Shown here: in pieces, positions 9,539 through 18,502 of the stretch | Position numbering within the stretch: the first letter of the stretch is position 1 | Layout of the letters: every line of letters starts with the position of its first letter | Source: UMGS1696 sp964621755 | GTDB lineage: Bacteria > Bacillota > Clostridia > Oscillospirales > CAG-272 | Reading direction: 5' to 3' | Assembly (NCBI GenBank): GCA_964621755.1 | Contig: CAZUPI010000006.1 | Coordinates: forward strand, 12,380 to 76,379 | Length of the DNA: 64,000 nucleotides | Translations under genes and position numbers: made by a program | Notes under the pieces: model-generated | Told to the model about the DNA's origin: nothing | The model's input: the letters and a program-made list of their open reading frames with translations, nothing else | The model's database searches: none

Positions 9539-10402
9539 ATGAACGGAAATAATACTAATATCAACTGGTTTCCGGGGCATATGGCGAAGACGCGTAGGCT
9601 TATTACGGAAAATTTGTCGCAGGTCGATATTGTGATTGAGCTGCTCGACGCGAGAATTCCCAAAAGCTCGAAGAATCCGGAAATTGATAAGATTGTAAAC
9701 AACAAGCCGCGGCTGATTTTGCTGACGAAGTCGTCTCTCGCTAACGCGGCTGCCACAAAGCAGTGGGAGGCGTACTGTGGCGCGCTTGCCGTCGACACGG
9801 TGACCGGCGAAGGAATCCGCGAAATTGCGCCGGCGGTACGAAAGATTCTCGCGGAGAAGCTGCAGCGATACGCGGACCGCGGGATGAGCGGGCGGAAGGT
9901 ACGGGCGATGATCGTCGGAATTCCGAACGTCGGCAAATCTTCCCTCGTGAATCGGCTGAGCGGCGGAAAGCGTGCAAAAGTCGAGGACAGACCCGGCGTC
10001 ACGCGGGCAAAGCAGTGGGTCACAACCGATATTGGGATCGAGCTGCTCGACATGCCCGGCGTGCTGTGGCCTAAGTTTGACGACCAGGCCGTCGGACAGA
10101 ATCTTGCCTTTACCGGGGCCATAAAGGACACCATCTTGGACGCCGAAGAGCTTGCGTCAAATTTGTGCGCAAAGTTATACCAGACCGTGCCGAACATGTT
10201 CTGTACGCGGTACAAGCTGGACCGCGAAGCACTCGTCGACGCAGAGCCGTATGCTTTGCTTTGCGCAGTTGCCAAAAAGCGTGGATTCCTCATCTCCGGC
10301 GGGAAGCTGGATACGGAACGCGCCGCCGGAATTGTACTGGATGAATTCCGCGAGGCAAAAATCGGGCGGATTACGCTGGAAACGCCACCGGAGAAATCGT
10401 GA
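9539..10402 (+). CDS. rbgA: Ribosome biogenesis GTPase RbgA (YlqF)
   Basis: Circularly permuted GTPase needed for late 50S subunit assembly in Firmicutes, 287 residues. It begins NWFPGHMAKTRR, typical of the family. G-motifs come in permuted order: LLTKSS (G4-like) first, then GIPNVGKSS (G1) and DMPGVLWP (G3), then a C-terminal helical domain. The start at 9539 has AAGGAG at 9526-9531; an upstream in-frame start at 9506 has no ribosome site. The stop overlaps the rnhB start. Confidence 0.94.
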   Translation: MNGNNTNINWFPGHMAKTRRLITENLSQVDIVIELLDARIPKSSKNPEIDKIVNNKPRLILLTKSSLANAAATKQWEAYCGALAVDTVTGEGIREIAPAVRKILAEKLQRYADRGMSGRKVRAMIVGIPNVGKSSLVNRLSGGKRAKVEDRPGVTRAKQWVTTDIGIELLDMPGVLWPKFDDQAVGQNLAFTGAIKDTILDAEELASNLCAKLYQTVPNMFCTRYKLDREALVDAEPYALLCAVAKKRGFLISGGKLDTERAAGIVLDEFREAKIGRITLETPPEKS

Positions 10403-11061
10403 TGATGGATGCTGCATTTGATAAGGCTTACACGAAGGAGTACGGTGTTGTCTGTGGAACAGATGAAGCCGGGCGCGGACCGCTCGCCGGTCCCGTAGTA
10501 GCGGCCGCCGTGGTTCTGCCGGATGGACTGATAATAGAAGGGCTTGACGACTCGAAGAAGCTGAGTGAAAAAAAGCGCGAACGGCTGTACGATGAGATAA
10601 TCGAAAAAGCTGCAGCGTATGGGATTGCCCTATCTACGCACGTGGAAATCGACGAAACAAACATTCTAGCGGCGTCGCTGACTGCCATGCGGCGTGCAGT
10701 TGCAATGGTACGGGAGCGCGTGACCCCCGATGTTGTGCTTGTAGATGGAAACCAGAACACGGATTTTGGAATCCCGAGCATTCCTATCGTTCATGGAGAC
10801 GCGCTGTCGCAGTCTATTGCCGCGGCATCGGTACTGGCAAAAGTGACGCGTGACCGCATGTGCATGGAGTACGAGGAGAAATATCCGGGCTACGGATTTG
10901 CGAAGCACAAGGGATATCCGACGTTTGAGCACAAGCTGGCCATCTACCGGCTCGGGATATGCGAGATACACCGAAAGTCGTTTCTCAAGTTTCTCGAGAG
11001 GGATAAGGAAAAGCTCGAGCAGGCGCTGCGGGACCGCGAAGAACAGATTGGAACGAGATAA
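10402..11061 (+). CDS. rnhB: Ribonuclease HII
   Basis: Cytoplasmic RNase H type 2 that cuts RNA in RNA-DNA hybrids and removes single ribonucleotides from DNA. About 219 residues, with the active-site motif GTDEAGRGPLAGP near the N-terminus, VLVDGN in the middle and HKGYPTFEH towards the end. ATG 10402 overlaps the rbgA stop and has GGAGA seven bases upstream. GTG 10399 and ATG 10405 are alternatives. yraN follows two bases after the stop. Confidence 0.95.
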   Translation: MMDAAFDKAYTKEYGVVCGTDEAGRGPLAGPVVAAAVVLPDGLIIEGLDDSKKLSEKKRERLYDEIIEKAAAYGIALSTHVEIDETNILAASLTAMRRAVAMVRERVTPDVVLVDGNQNTDFGIPSIPIVHGDALSQSIAAASVLAKVTRDRMCMEYEEKYPGYGFAKHKGYPTFEHKLAIYRLGICEIHRKSFLKFLERDKEKLEQALRDREEQIGTR

Positions 11062-11062
11062 A

Positions 11063-11470
11063 ATGGATATAAAATCGCTCGGACGGTGCGGAGAAAATTC
11101 CGCCGTGCTGTATCTGGAATCACACGGATATCATATAATAGAGCGAAACCTCCACATCGGCCGCGCGGAAATCGACATTATTGCGGAAAATGACGACTTT
11201 GTCGTATTTGCGGAGGTCAAGACGCGCCGGCAGGTCCCTGGTTTTTCCGGGCGGTACGGGTCCCCAGCGGAAGCGGTAGACGCGAAGAAACGTGCGTTGC
11301 TGATTGGCGCTGCGGACGCGTATCTTGCGGGATGCGGGCATGACAAAGCGCCGCGGATTGACGTGATTGAGGTATACGTGGACCCGAAAGCGGACGAATA
11401 CCGGGTGGTGGACATACGCCACATAGAGAACGCGGTCAGAAAGAGCGGGAAATTTTCGCGGAAATATTGA
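11063..11470 (+). CDS. yraN: YraN/UPF0102 family endonuclease-like protein
   Basis: Small protein (135 residues) of the UPF0102 family, which has a restriction-endonuclease-like fold. The motifs GENSAVLYLESHGY, RAEIDIIAENDD and VVFAEVKTRR, carrying the predicted metal-binding E, D and ExK residues, are all present. Its function is unproven; a DNA-processing role is suggested by the fold and its constant placement after rnhB. No strong ribosome site is seen, so translation is probably coupled to rnhB. Confidence 0.88.
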   Translation: MDIKSLGRCGENSAVLYLESHGYHIIERNLHIGRAEIDIIAENDDFVVFAEVKTRRQVPGFSGRYGSPAEAVDAKKRALLIGAADAYLAGCGHDKAPRIDVIEVYVDPKADEYRVVDIRHIENAVRKSGKFSRKY

Positions 11471-11495
11471 CTGCAAAGGAGAAAGGGAGCAGTAT

Positions 11496-12461
11496 ATGAA
11501 ACTGGTTGACCTTCACTGCGATACAGCGGGCATGATTTTGCGGAATCGTGTCCCGTTGGCGAAAAACGAATTGCAAATCTCGCTTGAGAAGGCGGGATAT
11601 CTTGAAAAATACGTTCAGCTTGCGGCTGTTTTCACGTGGACCGAACTGACCGACGAAGAAGGGTGGAGCAAATTCCACGAGATTCGCGAAAACCTTGAGC
11701 GGGAGTGCGCGGAAAACGGCATTACGCTGGCAAAGACGGCAAGCGAGCTTGAAAGCTCTGTAAGTGAGCGCAAGGTCACGTTGATTCTGACGGTAGAGGA
11801 TGCGCGGATTCTCGACGGCAGAATCGAGCGGGTTCGCGAGCTATATGACTGCGGGGTTCGCGTGATGACGCCATTATGGGGCGGGGAGACCTGCATCGGC
11901 GGAGCGCATAACACGGCGTCGGGACTATCGGACTTCGGGAAAGAAGCGGTCGCGGCGATGTGCGAATGCGGAATTATCCCCGATATTTCTCATGCGTCGT
12001 TCCGTTCCGCGGACGACATCATGGACATCTGCGAAAAGTACGGCGTCTCTCCCGTAGCCACGCACATGAACTCCTACGCGGTCTGTGCGCATTCGCGTAA
12101 CCTGACCGATGAGCGCTATCTTCGCCTGACCAAGCTCGGCGGTGTAGCGGGAGTGAGCCTATGCCCGCCGCACCTCACCAGCGGCTCCGCCAGCGCGAGC
12201 GACGTCATCCGCCATATGCTGCACTACCGTGCGCTATGCCCGGAACACGTCTGCTTAGGCTGCGACCTCGACGGCACGACGCCGCCCCCCGACCTCTCCG
12301 ACCTCTCCCGCCTCTCCCTCATCCCGAACCTTCTGTCCCGTGAAGGTTTGTCGCCGGAAGAGGTCAATGCTATCTGTTTTGACACGGCTTATCGGTTTTT
12401 AGTGGAGAATTTAGGGAAATCAGGGACTCTATCCCCGCTGAGGAACTCGAACCCTTCTTAA
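11496..12461 (+). CDS. Membrane dipeptidase (peptidase M19 family)
   Basis: Zinc-dependent dipeptidase of the M19 (renal dipeptidase-like) family, 321 residues, without a visible signal peptide. Family signatures are in order: LVDLHCDT (metal ligands), E in TVEDARIL, DISHAS, HMNSYAVCAHSRNLTDE and GCDLDGT. A ribosome site aaggagaaaggg precedes ATG 11496. Bacterial homologues cleave dipeptides, some with D-residues; the substrate cannot be assigned here. The last ~15 residues (SGTLSPLRNSNPS) look added past the usual end. Confidence 0.9.
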   Translation: MKLVDLHCDTAGMILRNRVPLAKNELQISLEKAGYLEKYVQLAAVFTWTELTDEEGWSKFHEIRENLERECAENGITLAKTASELESSVSERKVTLILTVEDARILDGRIERVRELYDCGVRVMTPLWGGETCIGGAHNTASGLSDFGKEAVAAMCECGIIPDISHASFRSADDIMDICEKYGVSPVATHMNSYAVCAHSRNLTDERYLRLTKLGGVAGVSLCPPHLTSGSASASDVIRHMLHYRALCPEHVCLGCDLDGTTPPPDLSDLSRLSLIPNLLSREGLSPEEVNAICFDTAYRFLVENLGKSGTLSPLRNSNPS

Positions 12462-12485
12462 AATCAGCAAAACAAAGCCCATACC

Positions 12486-12560
12486 CACCCAGTAGTATAA
12501 AATTTTTGAGGGGGTGGGAGTACTTATTTCCAAAAGTACCCCAACGCACCCCCATCACAA
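12486..12560 (-). repeat. Dispersed intergenic hairpin, minus orientation
   Basis: Imperfect GGGG..GTACTT / AAGTACTCCC stem followed, on the minus strand, by CCCCCTCAAAAATTTTATACT, i.e. the same stem-and-tail design as the elements at 23575, 54391 and elsewhere. It lies between the dipeptidase gene and thrC, opposite to their transcription. Confidence 0.6.
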
Positions 12561-12588
12561 GAAAATTCGAAAACAAGGATTAAGGAAC

Positions 12589-14106
12589 ATGAACTACAAA
12601 AGTACTCGTGACTATAGTGAAAATTTGCATTTGGCGTCGTCGGCACAGGCAATCAAGGAAGGACTTGCGCCGGATGGCGGGCTGTATATCCCATGTGAGA
12701 TTCCTGCGCTTACTGATGAGGATATACAACGCCTTGCGACAATGCCGTATGAGGAGCGCGCCGCTTATGTGCTGGCGATGTTTCTGGATGATTATGACAA
12801 GGGAGAGCTGGCGGAGGATTGTCGGGCGGCGTATGCGCTCGAGAAGTTCCCGGCGCCGACGGGGGATGCCGCGAAGTATCTGTCCGGTGGAGCCGCTCCC
12901 GTTTACGACATGGGCGAGGATGGAGTATATGTGCTTGAGCTGTGGCATGGACCGACCTCCGCGTTCAAGGATATGGCATTGCAGCTGATGCCGCGTCTTC
13001 TTTCGCGCGCACTGAAAATGACAAGTGAACGTCGGGTCGCACATATTCTCGTTGCGACAAGCGGCGACACCGGTAAGGCAGCTCTCGAAGGATATTCCGA
13101 TGTAGATGGAGTGAAAATCACGGTTTTCTATCCCGCAGACGGAGTCAGCCGGATGCAGAAGATGCAGATGACCACGACGAAGGGGTCCAATGTGTATGTT
13201 GCGGCGGTCAACGGGAATTTTGACGATGCACAGAACGGCGTGAAGGCAATATTCGGCGACAGTGAGCTTGCGAAAAAAGCGGACGCCAACGGATTCTTCT
13301 TCTCGAGCGCGAACTCCATTAACTGGGGCCGTCTTGCACCGCAGATTGTTTATTATGTCTCCGCTTATCTTGACCTTGTAAACAGCGGGAAAATAAAACG
13401 AGGGGATGCGGTAAACGTCTGCGTCCCGACCGGAAATTTCGGAAATATTTTCGCGGCATACCTTGCGCGGGAGATGGGAATTCCGATAAAAAAGCTCATC
13501 TGTGCGTCTAACAGCAACAATGTACTTACCGATTTTATAAACACTGGGGTATATGACCGGACGCGGGAATTCCATAAGACCATTTCGCCGTCCATGGATA
13601 TTCTGATTTCCAGCAATCTCGAGCGTCTTCTCGCAGTCTGCGGCGGTGCAAAGCTGACCGGGGAACTGATGAGCCAGCTGAAAGCTACCGGAAAGTATAC
13701 CGCCCCCAACGAACTTATAGCGGCAATCCGGGAAAACTTTGCCGGATACTGCATGAGCGAGGAAGAAACACGTCGCACCATTCGCAATACATTTGAGAAA
13801 AACGGCTATCTCATTGACACGCACACTGCGGTCGGAATGGGCTGCGTGGAAAAATACCGTAAGGACACAGGGGATAGCACGCCGATTCTTCTTGCGTCAA
13901 CGGCAAGTCCGTACAAATTTGCCGCAGATGTCTGCGGAGCGCTTGGAATCGCGGCATCCGACGATATTGAAGAGGTCCTGCACTCCCTGTCGACATACAC
14001 CGGAACGGAGATTCCGCAGCCGCTCATCGCGCCGCTCAGCCTTCCTGTTCGATTCACCGAAACGATTGCGCCGTCAGAAATGCCCGACCTCGTTTTCAGG
14101 GTATAA
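12589..14106 (+). CDS. thrC: Threonine synthase
   Basis: PLP-dependent enzyme converting O-phosphohomoserine to threonine in the cytoplasm, 505 residues. Visible features: the N-terminal YKSTRDYSENLHLASSAQAI segment of the long (class with extended N-domain) type, the PLP-lysine motif GPTSAFKDMA, ATSGDTGKAAL for the phosphate site, FSSANSINWGR and VCVPTGNFGNI. ATG 12589 is chosen because family members start MNYKSTR; AAGGA elements lie 5-14 bases upstream. The phosphoesterase gene begins one base after the stop. Confidence 0.96.
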   Translation: MNYKSTRDYSENLHLASSAQAIKEGLAPDGGLYIPCEIPALTDEDIQRLATMPYEERAAYVLAMFLDDYDKGELAEDCRAAYALEKFPAPTGDAAKYLSGGAAPVYDMGEDGVYVLELWHGPTSAFKDMALQLMPRLLSRALKMTSERRVAHILVATSGDTGKAALEGYSDVDGVKITVFYPADGVSRMQKMQMTTTKGSNVYVAAVNGNFDDAQNGVKAIFGDSELAKKADANGFFFSSANSINWGRLAPQIVYYVSAYLDLVNSGKIKRGDAVNVCVPTGNFGNIFAAYLAREMGIPIKKLICASNSNNVLTDFINTGVYDRTREFHKTISPSMDILISSNLERLLAVCGGAKLTGELMSQLKATGKYTAPNELIAAIRENFAGYCMSEEETRRTIRNTFEKNGYLIDTHTAVGMGCVEKYRKDTGDSTPILLASTASPYKFAADVCGALGIAASDDIEEVLHSLSTYTGTEIPQPLIAPLSLPVRFTETIAPSEMPDLVFRV

Positions 14107-14107
14107 G

Positions 14108-14833
14108 ATGGCAATTTACACGATAGCCGACCTGCATTTATCGCACACGGTAAACAAGCCAATGGATAAATTCGGTCACAGATGGGCCGGATATATGGAT
14201 AAAATCGGGAAGCGGTGGCGTGCCGTTGTGGAAGACGGCGACGTGGTCGTAGTGCCCGGTGATATTTCGTGGGCGATGACGCTGGAGGAAGCGCGGGAGG
14301 ATTTGCAGTTTATCGACCGTTTGCCGGGAAAAAAGCTGCTCGGGCGGGGAAATCACGACTACTGGTGGACGTCGGTCACGAAAATGAAAGCGTTTCTGAC
14401 CCAGTGCGGGATTACGACGATAGAATTCCTGCAAAACAACGCGTATCTCGCGGAGGGGACTCTGATTGCCGGGTCACGCGGGTGGTATGTGGAGCCGCGG
14501 CTCCAGAACACGCCCATGCCGACCGATTACGACAAGATAGTGAATCGCGAATGTCAGCGGCTTGTGCTGTCGCTGGATGCGGCCGAGGTGCTGCGAAGGG
14601 AGAATCCGGACGCAAAGGCCATGGTTTTCCTCCATTTTCCTCCTGTATTCGGGGATTTTATCTGCCGCCCGATAGTCGATGTTCTAAAGAAGCGCGGGAT
14701 TTTGGACTGCTGCTTCGGACACATCCATGGTGTGTACAACGTGAAACGAGATTTTGAATTCGAAGGAATTCGGATGCACCTCATCTCCGCGGATTTTCTG
14801 GATTTTTATCCCGCGGCGGTTCGGTCGTTTTAA
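14108..14833 (+). CDS. Calcineurin-like metallophosphoesterase
   Basis: Cytoplasmic metallophosphoesterase of about 241 residues. Its binuclear metal site motifs are present: IADLHLSH, VVPGDISW, GRGNHDYWW, FLHFPP and GHIHG. Family members hydrolyse various phosphoesters and the substrate cannot be deduced. It starts one base after thrC and is probably translated together with it. The long open stretch upstream of 14108 in this frame is only a shadow of thrC. Confidence 0.88.
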   Translation: MAIYTIADLHLSHTVNKPMDKFGHRWAGYMDKIGKRWRAVVEDGDVVVVPGDISWAMTLEEAREDLQFIDRLPGKKLLGRGNHDYWWTSVTKMKAFLTQCGITTIEFLQNNAYLAEGTLIAGSRGWYVEPRLQNTPMPTDYDKIVNRECQRLVLSLDAAEVLRRENPDAKAMVFLHFPPVFGDFICRPIVDVLKKRGILDCCFGHIHGVYNVKRDFEFEGIRMHLISADFLDFYPAAVRSF

Positions 14834-14871
14834 ATTTCACAAATTATTCAAATACTTTTCAGCATTTGTCA

Positions 14872-14900
14872 TTGACAGCGCGATAAAAAAATTGTAAAAT
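14872..14900 (+). promoter_or_regulatory. Promoter for tig
   Basis: TTGACA (14872-14877) and TAAAAT (14895-14900) with a 17-bp spacer, about 60 bases before the trigger factor start. Confidence 0.75.
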
Positions 14901-14962
14901 ATAAAAAGCTATGTAAACATTAAAATAACATCGTTATATAAACATCAAGGAGAACATGAAAG

Positions 14963-16267
14963 ATGAGCCTGATTTCACAGGAAACAATCGCCACAAACCA
15001 GAAGAAAGTTACATTTGGCGTTGACCACGACACATTTGAAGCTGCCATCAATAAGGTTTTCAAAAAGACATCCAAGAACATCACAATTCCCGGCTTCCGC
15101 AAGGGCAAGGCGCCCCGTGCGCTCGTTGAGAAGATGTATGGCAAGGAAGTCTTCTATGAGGACGCTATCAACGAAGTGATTCCGGATGCATACACCTCCG
15201 CTATGGAAGGCAATGAGGACAAAATCGTAAGCCGTCCTGAATTTGACGTTGTTTCCATCGACGAGAACGGTGTTGTTCTCTCCGCAACTTATTTTGTAAA
15301 GCCGGAAGTAGCGATTGCCGACTACCTTGGCATTCCCGCAGAACGTCCGGTTGAACATGCTACCGATGAAGAAGTAGAAGAAGAGCTGAAGAGAGTGCAG
15401 AACCGTAACTCTCGTATGATCGAGATTACCGACCGTCCGGCACAGATGGACGATATTACCAATATTGATTTCGAAGGATTTGTTGACGGCGAGGCATTCG
15501 AAGGCGGCAAGGCCGCTGGACACGAGCTCAAGCTTGGTTCCGGCGCGTTCATCCCGGGCTTTGAAGAACAGATCGTCGGCCGGAACATCGGCGATGAGTT
15601 TGACGTTGTTGTGACCTTCCCGGAAGACTATCATGCAGAAAATCTGAAAGGCAAGGAAGCGACCTTTAAGTGCAAACTCAACTCTCTGAAATACAACGAG
15701 CTCCCCACCCTTGACGACGAATTCGCAAAGGATGTATCCGAATTCGATACGCTGGATGAATATAAGGCTGATATCAAGGCAAAAATCGAAGAGAACCACA
15801 AGAAGCACGCGGACAGCCATGTAGACGAAGCGCTCATCAACGCGCTGATTGAAAAGCTACAGGCAGATATTCCGGAGTGCATGTTTGAAAACGAAGTGGA
15901 AAACTTGGTGCGCGACTATGACAACCGGCTGCGCATGAACGGTCTGGACCTTCAGACATATTTCAAGTACACGGGACTTGACCTCGACAAGCTGCGCGCG
16001 CAGATGAGACCTGACGCGGAACGTCAGGTAAAGACGCGTCTTGCGTTGGAAAAGATAGCCGCTCTTGAAAACATCGTAGTATCTGAGGAAGAGACTGAAG
16101 AGGAATACAAGCGTCTCGCAGAAATGTACGGTATGGAAATTGATAAGATCAAGGAAGCCGTAGAAGCTGACGCAGTAGCCGAGGATGTCAAAGTAAAGAA
16201 GGCAATTGACCTCGTTCGTGAGAAGGCGGTCATCACCGAAGTAGAAGGCAACCACCACGAAGAATAA
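14963..16267 (+). CDS. tig: Trigger factor (ribosome-associated peptidyl-prolyl isomerase chaperone)
   Basis: Chaperone that binds near the ribosomal exit tunnel, 434 residues. The N-terminal ribosome-binding domain contains the signature region GFRKGKAPR. A central FKBP-type PPIase domain (GAFIPGFEEQIVG) and a long helical C-terminal domain follow. ATG 14963 has AAGGAG nine bases upstream; an ATG seven bases earlier is out of frame. It is followed by clpP and clpX, a conserved bacterial order. Confidence 0.96.
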   Translation: MSLISQETIATNQKKVTFGVDHDTFEAAINKVFKKTSKNITIPGFRKGKAPRALVEKMYGKEVFYEDAINEVIPDAYTSAMEGNEDKIVSRPEFDVVSIDENGVVLSATYFVKPEVAIADYLGIPAERPVEHATDEEVEEELKRVQNRNSRMIEITDRPAQMDDITNIDFEGFVDGEAFEGGKAAGHELKLGSGAFIPGFEEQIVGRNIGDEFDVVVTFPEDYHAENLKGKEATFKCKLNSLKYNELPTLDDEFAKDVSEFDTLDEYKADIKAKIEENHKKHADSHVDEALINALIEKLQADIPECMFENEVENLVRDYDNRLRMNGLDLQTYFKYTGLDLDKLRAQMRPDAERQVKTRLALEKIAALENIVVSEEETEEEYKRLAEMYGMEIDKIKEAVEADAVAEDVKVKKAIDLVREKAVITEVEGNHHEE

Positions 16268-16280
16268 AAATAAAGTTTTC

Positions 16281-16337
16281 TCGGGGGTGACTTTTTCAGG
16301 AAAAGTCACCCCCGAATCCCCCTTCCAAACCTTTTTG
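16281..16337 (+). repeat. Dispersed intergenic hairpin
   Basis: A perfect 15-bp stem (16281-16295 with 16301-16315, loop TCAGG) followed by CCCCCTTCCAAACCTTTTT. It belongs to the family described in the findings. It lies just after tig and may act as its terminator, although no T run follows the stem directly. Confidence 0.75.
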
Positions 16338-16375
16338 GGTCATATATAACATATTTTCATGGAGGTATATTCATT

Positions 16376-16960
16376 ATGGCATTAGTTCCGATGGTAGTAC
16401 AGCAGACGAACCGCGGCGAGCGGTCTTATGATATTTACTCCCGTCTGCTCAACGACAGAATTGTATTTCTCGCCGACGAAGTAAACGACGCCACCGCTTC
16501 TCTTGTTGTGGCACAGCTTCTGTTCTTGGAAGCGGAGGACCCGGACAAGGACGTCAGCCTTTATATAAACAGCCCTGGCGGTTCAGTCACGGCAGGTATG
16601 GCGATTTACGATACGATGAACTTTATCAAGTGCGACGTATCAACTATTTGCGTCGGCATGGCGGCGTCGATGGGCGCGTTCCTCCTTTCGTCCGGCGCAA
16701 AGGGCAAGCGTTTTGCGCTTCCCAACAGCGAGATTATGATTCACCAGCCGCTCGGCGGCGCGCAGGGTCAGGCGACCGACATCAAAATCCATGCCGAGCA
16801 TATCCTTCGCACCCGCGATCGTCTCAACACCATCCTCTCGAAGAACACCGGCAAGCCCCTCGAAATTATCGCCGCCGATACCGAACGCGATAACTTCATG
16901 ACCGCTGACGCCGCGTGTGAGTACGGTCTGATTGATAAGGTAATTGAGCACAGACCGTAA
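16376..16960 (+). CDS. clpP: ATP-dependent Clp protease proteolytic subunit
   Basis: Serine protease that forms the double-heptamer degradation chamber, 194 residues. The catalytic Ser is in GMAASMGAFLL and the catalytic His in MIHQPLGG; YINSPGGSV is conserved. The ribosome site aggtata is modest. With clpX 81 bases downstream it supplies the ClpXP protease. The first residues (MALVPMVVQQTNRGERSYDI) match processed Firmicutes ClpP. Confidence 0.97.
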   Translation: MALVPMVVQQTNRGERSYDIYSRLLNDRIVFLADEVNDATASLVVAQLLFLEAEDPDKDVSLYINSPGGSVTAGMAIYDTMNFIKCDVSTICVGMAASMGAFLLSSGAKGKRFALPNSEIMIHQPLGGAQGQATDIKIHAEHILRTRDRLNTILSKNTGKPLEIIAADTERDNFMTADAACEYGLIDKVIEHRP

Positions 16961-17041
16961 TCGTATAAAGTTCTTTGCGCAGCTTTCTTTCAGGAAAGCG
17001 CGTCCTTCTCCTTCAATTTTAGAAAGGCTATATTTGATAGA

Positions 17042-18355
17042 ATGGCTCAGAATACTCGTAATAATGGGCGGATGAAGATTGACCGGTCCTGTGCGTTCTG
17101 CGGGCGCAGTGAGGGTCAGGTCGAATTTCTCATCCCGTCTCCCACAGGGCTTTATATCTGTGACAAGTGCATCGACGCTTGCAACGATATTATTTTTGAC
17201 CACTTCTCGGAAGAGACTTCATCGGCAACTCTGGACCGCGAGAATCTGCCCGCTCCGGAAGAGATTAAAGCGACTCTTGATGAGTACATCATCGGGCAGG
17301 ACAAGGCGAAAATCGCGCTTTCCGTTGCGGTTTACAATCACTACAAGCGTTTGATTTATCGTGACAACAAGAATAAGCTGAAAAACGCAAAAAAGGCGGG
17401 CGCGCGCGACGGTGAAGAAGCTGCCGACGACGTGGACATTCAGAAGAGCAATGTCCTGCTTATCGGACCGACCGGTGTGGGCAAAACATTCCTCGCACAG
17501 ACGCTTGCAAAAACGCTGGAAGTTCCGTTTGCAATTGCGGACGCCACCACGCTCACCGAAGCGGGATATGTTGGAGAAGATGTGGAAAACATTCTGCTCC
17601 GGCTCATTCAGGCGGCGGATTATGACATTGAGCTTGCCGAGCGCGGGATTATTTACATCGACGAGATTGACAAGATTTCCCGCCGGAGTGAGAACCGCTC
17701 TATCACCCGCGATGTATCGGGCGAAGGTGTTCAGCAGGCCTTGCTGAAGATTCTGGAAGGGACGGTTGCGAATGTCCCCCCGCAGGGCGGCAGAAAGCAT
17801 CCGAATCAGGAATTCATTCAAATCAATACGGAGAATATTCTCTTTATCTGCGGCGGTGCGTTTGACAATCTGGACCAGATAATCGAACAGCGGAAGGGTC
17901 AGTCTTCGATTGGCTTTGGCGGAGACATCAAGAAAAAGGAAGAAAAGCTGCGAGACGGCATATTTAAGGATGTGACGGCACACGATATTGTGAAGTACGG
18001 CATCATTCCCGAGCTTGTGGGACGTCTTCCGGTTATCGTTGGGCTTGAAAATCTCGACTGCGATGCGCTCGTTCGGATTCTCTCCGAACCGAAAAACAGT
18101 CTTGTAAAGCAGTATCGCAAGCTGTTCGAGATGGACAACATTGAGCTTGCGTTTGACGACGACGCGCTGCGGGCGGTCGCTGAACGTGCAATCGAACGAA
18201 ACACGGGGGCGCGTGGTCTGCGCTCCATCCTAGAAGAGACCATGACAGACATCATGTTTACCCTGCCCTCTCGTAAGGACGTTGCGAAAGTCACAATTAC
18301 AAAGGATTGTGTAATCCGTCATGCGGAACCAATACTGACGTTAAAGCAGGAATAA
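17042..18355 (+). CDS. clpX: ATP-dependent Clp protease ATP-binding subunit ClpX
   Basis: AAA+ unfoldase that feeds substrates to ClpP, 437 residues. The N-terminal C4 zinc finger is visible (CAFCGRS near residue 20 and CDKCIDAC near 40). Walker A is GPTGVGKTF, Walker B IIYIDEIDKI, and the arginine finger/sensor region follows (GRLPVIV, GARGLRSILE). The stretch after 16960 contains a smaller hairpin (GCTTTC / GAAAGC near 16990), possibly ending clpP messages. Confidence 0.97.
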   Translation: MAQNTRNNGRMKIDRSCAFCGRSEGQVEFLIPSPTGLYICDKCIDACNDIIFDHFSEETSSATLDRENLPAPEEIKATLDEYIIGQDKAKIALSVAVYNHYKRLIYRDNKNKLKNAKKAGARDGEEAADDVDIQKSNVLLIGPTGVGKTFLAQTLAKTLEVPFAIADATTLTEAGYVGEDVENILLRLIQAADYDIELAERGIIYIDEIDKISRRSENRSITRDVSGEGVQQALLKILEGTVANVPPQGGRKHPNQEFIQINTENILFICGGAFDNLDQIIEQRKGQSSIGFGGDIKKKEEKLRDGIFKDVTAHDIVKYGIIPELVGRLPVIVGLENLDCDALVRILSEPKNSLVKQYRKLFEMDNIELAFDDDALRAVAERAIERNTGARGLRSILEETMTDIMFTLPSRKDVAKVTITKDCVIRHAEPILTLKQE

Positions 18356-18383
18356 AACATTTCTAACCGCACATTTTTCATTG

Positions 18384-18439
18384 GGCTAACCGCGGGGGAG
18401 TATGGTATGATAAAACGCCATTCTTCCCTGCGGTTAGCC
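18384..18439 (+). promoter_or_regulatory. Long structured hairpin upstream of an unknown gene
   Basis: Bases 18384-18405 pair with 18418-18439 over 22 positions with one mismatch and two G-U pairs, leaving a 12-base loop. No T run follows, so it is not a simple terminator. It lies 29 bases after clpX and 63 bases before the unknown gene at 18503. It may be a leader RNA structure, a processing site or a protein-binding palindrome. Confidence 0.55.
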
Positions 18440-18502
18440 TGATTGATTGCTGCACATTTTCCGCATGGGATCCAAATTGATACTTTACAGGTACGTTTTT
18501 TC

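Noticed and set aside
12424..12470. tRNA T-arm-like sequence (GGTTCGAGTTCC on the minus strand) at the end of the dipeptidase gene
   Set aside because: No acceptor, D or anticodon stems can be drawn around it, so it is not a tRNA gene. It might be an old tRNA fragment, but the support is too weak.
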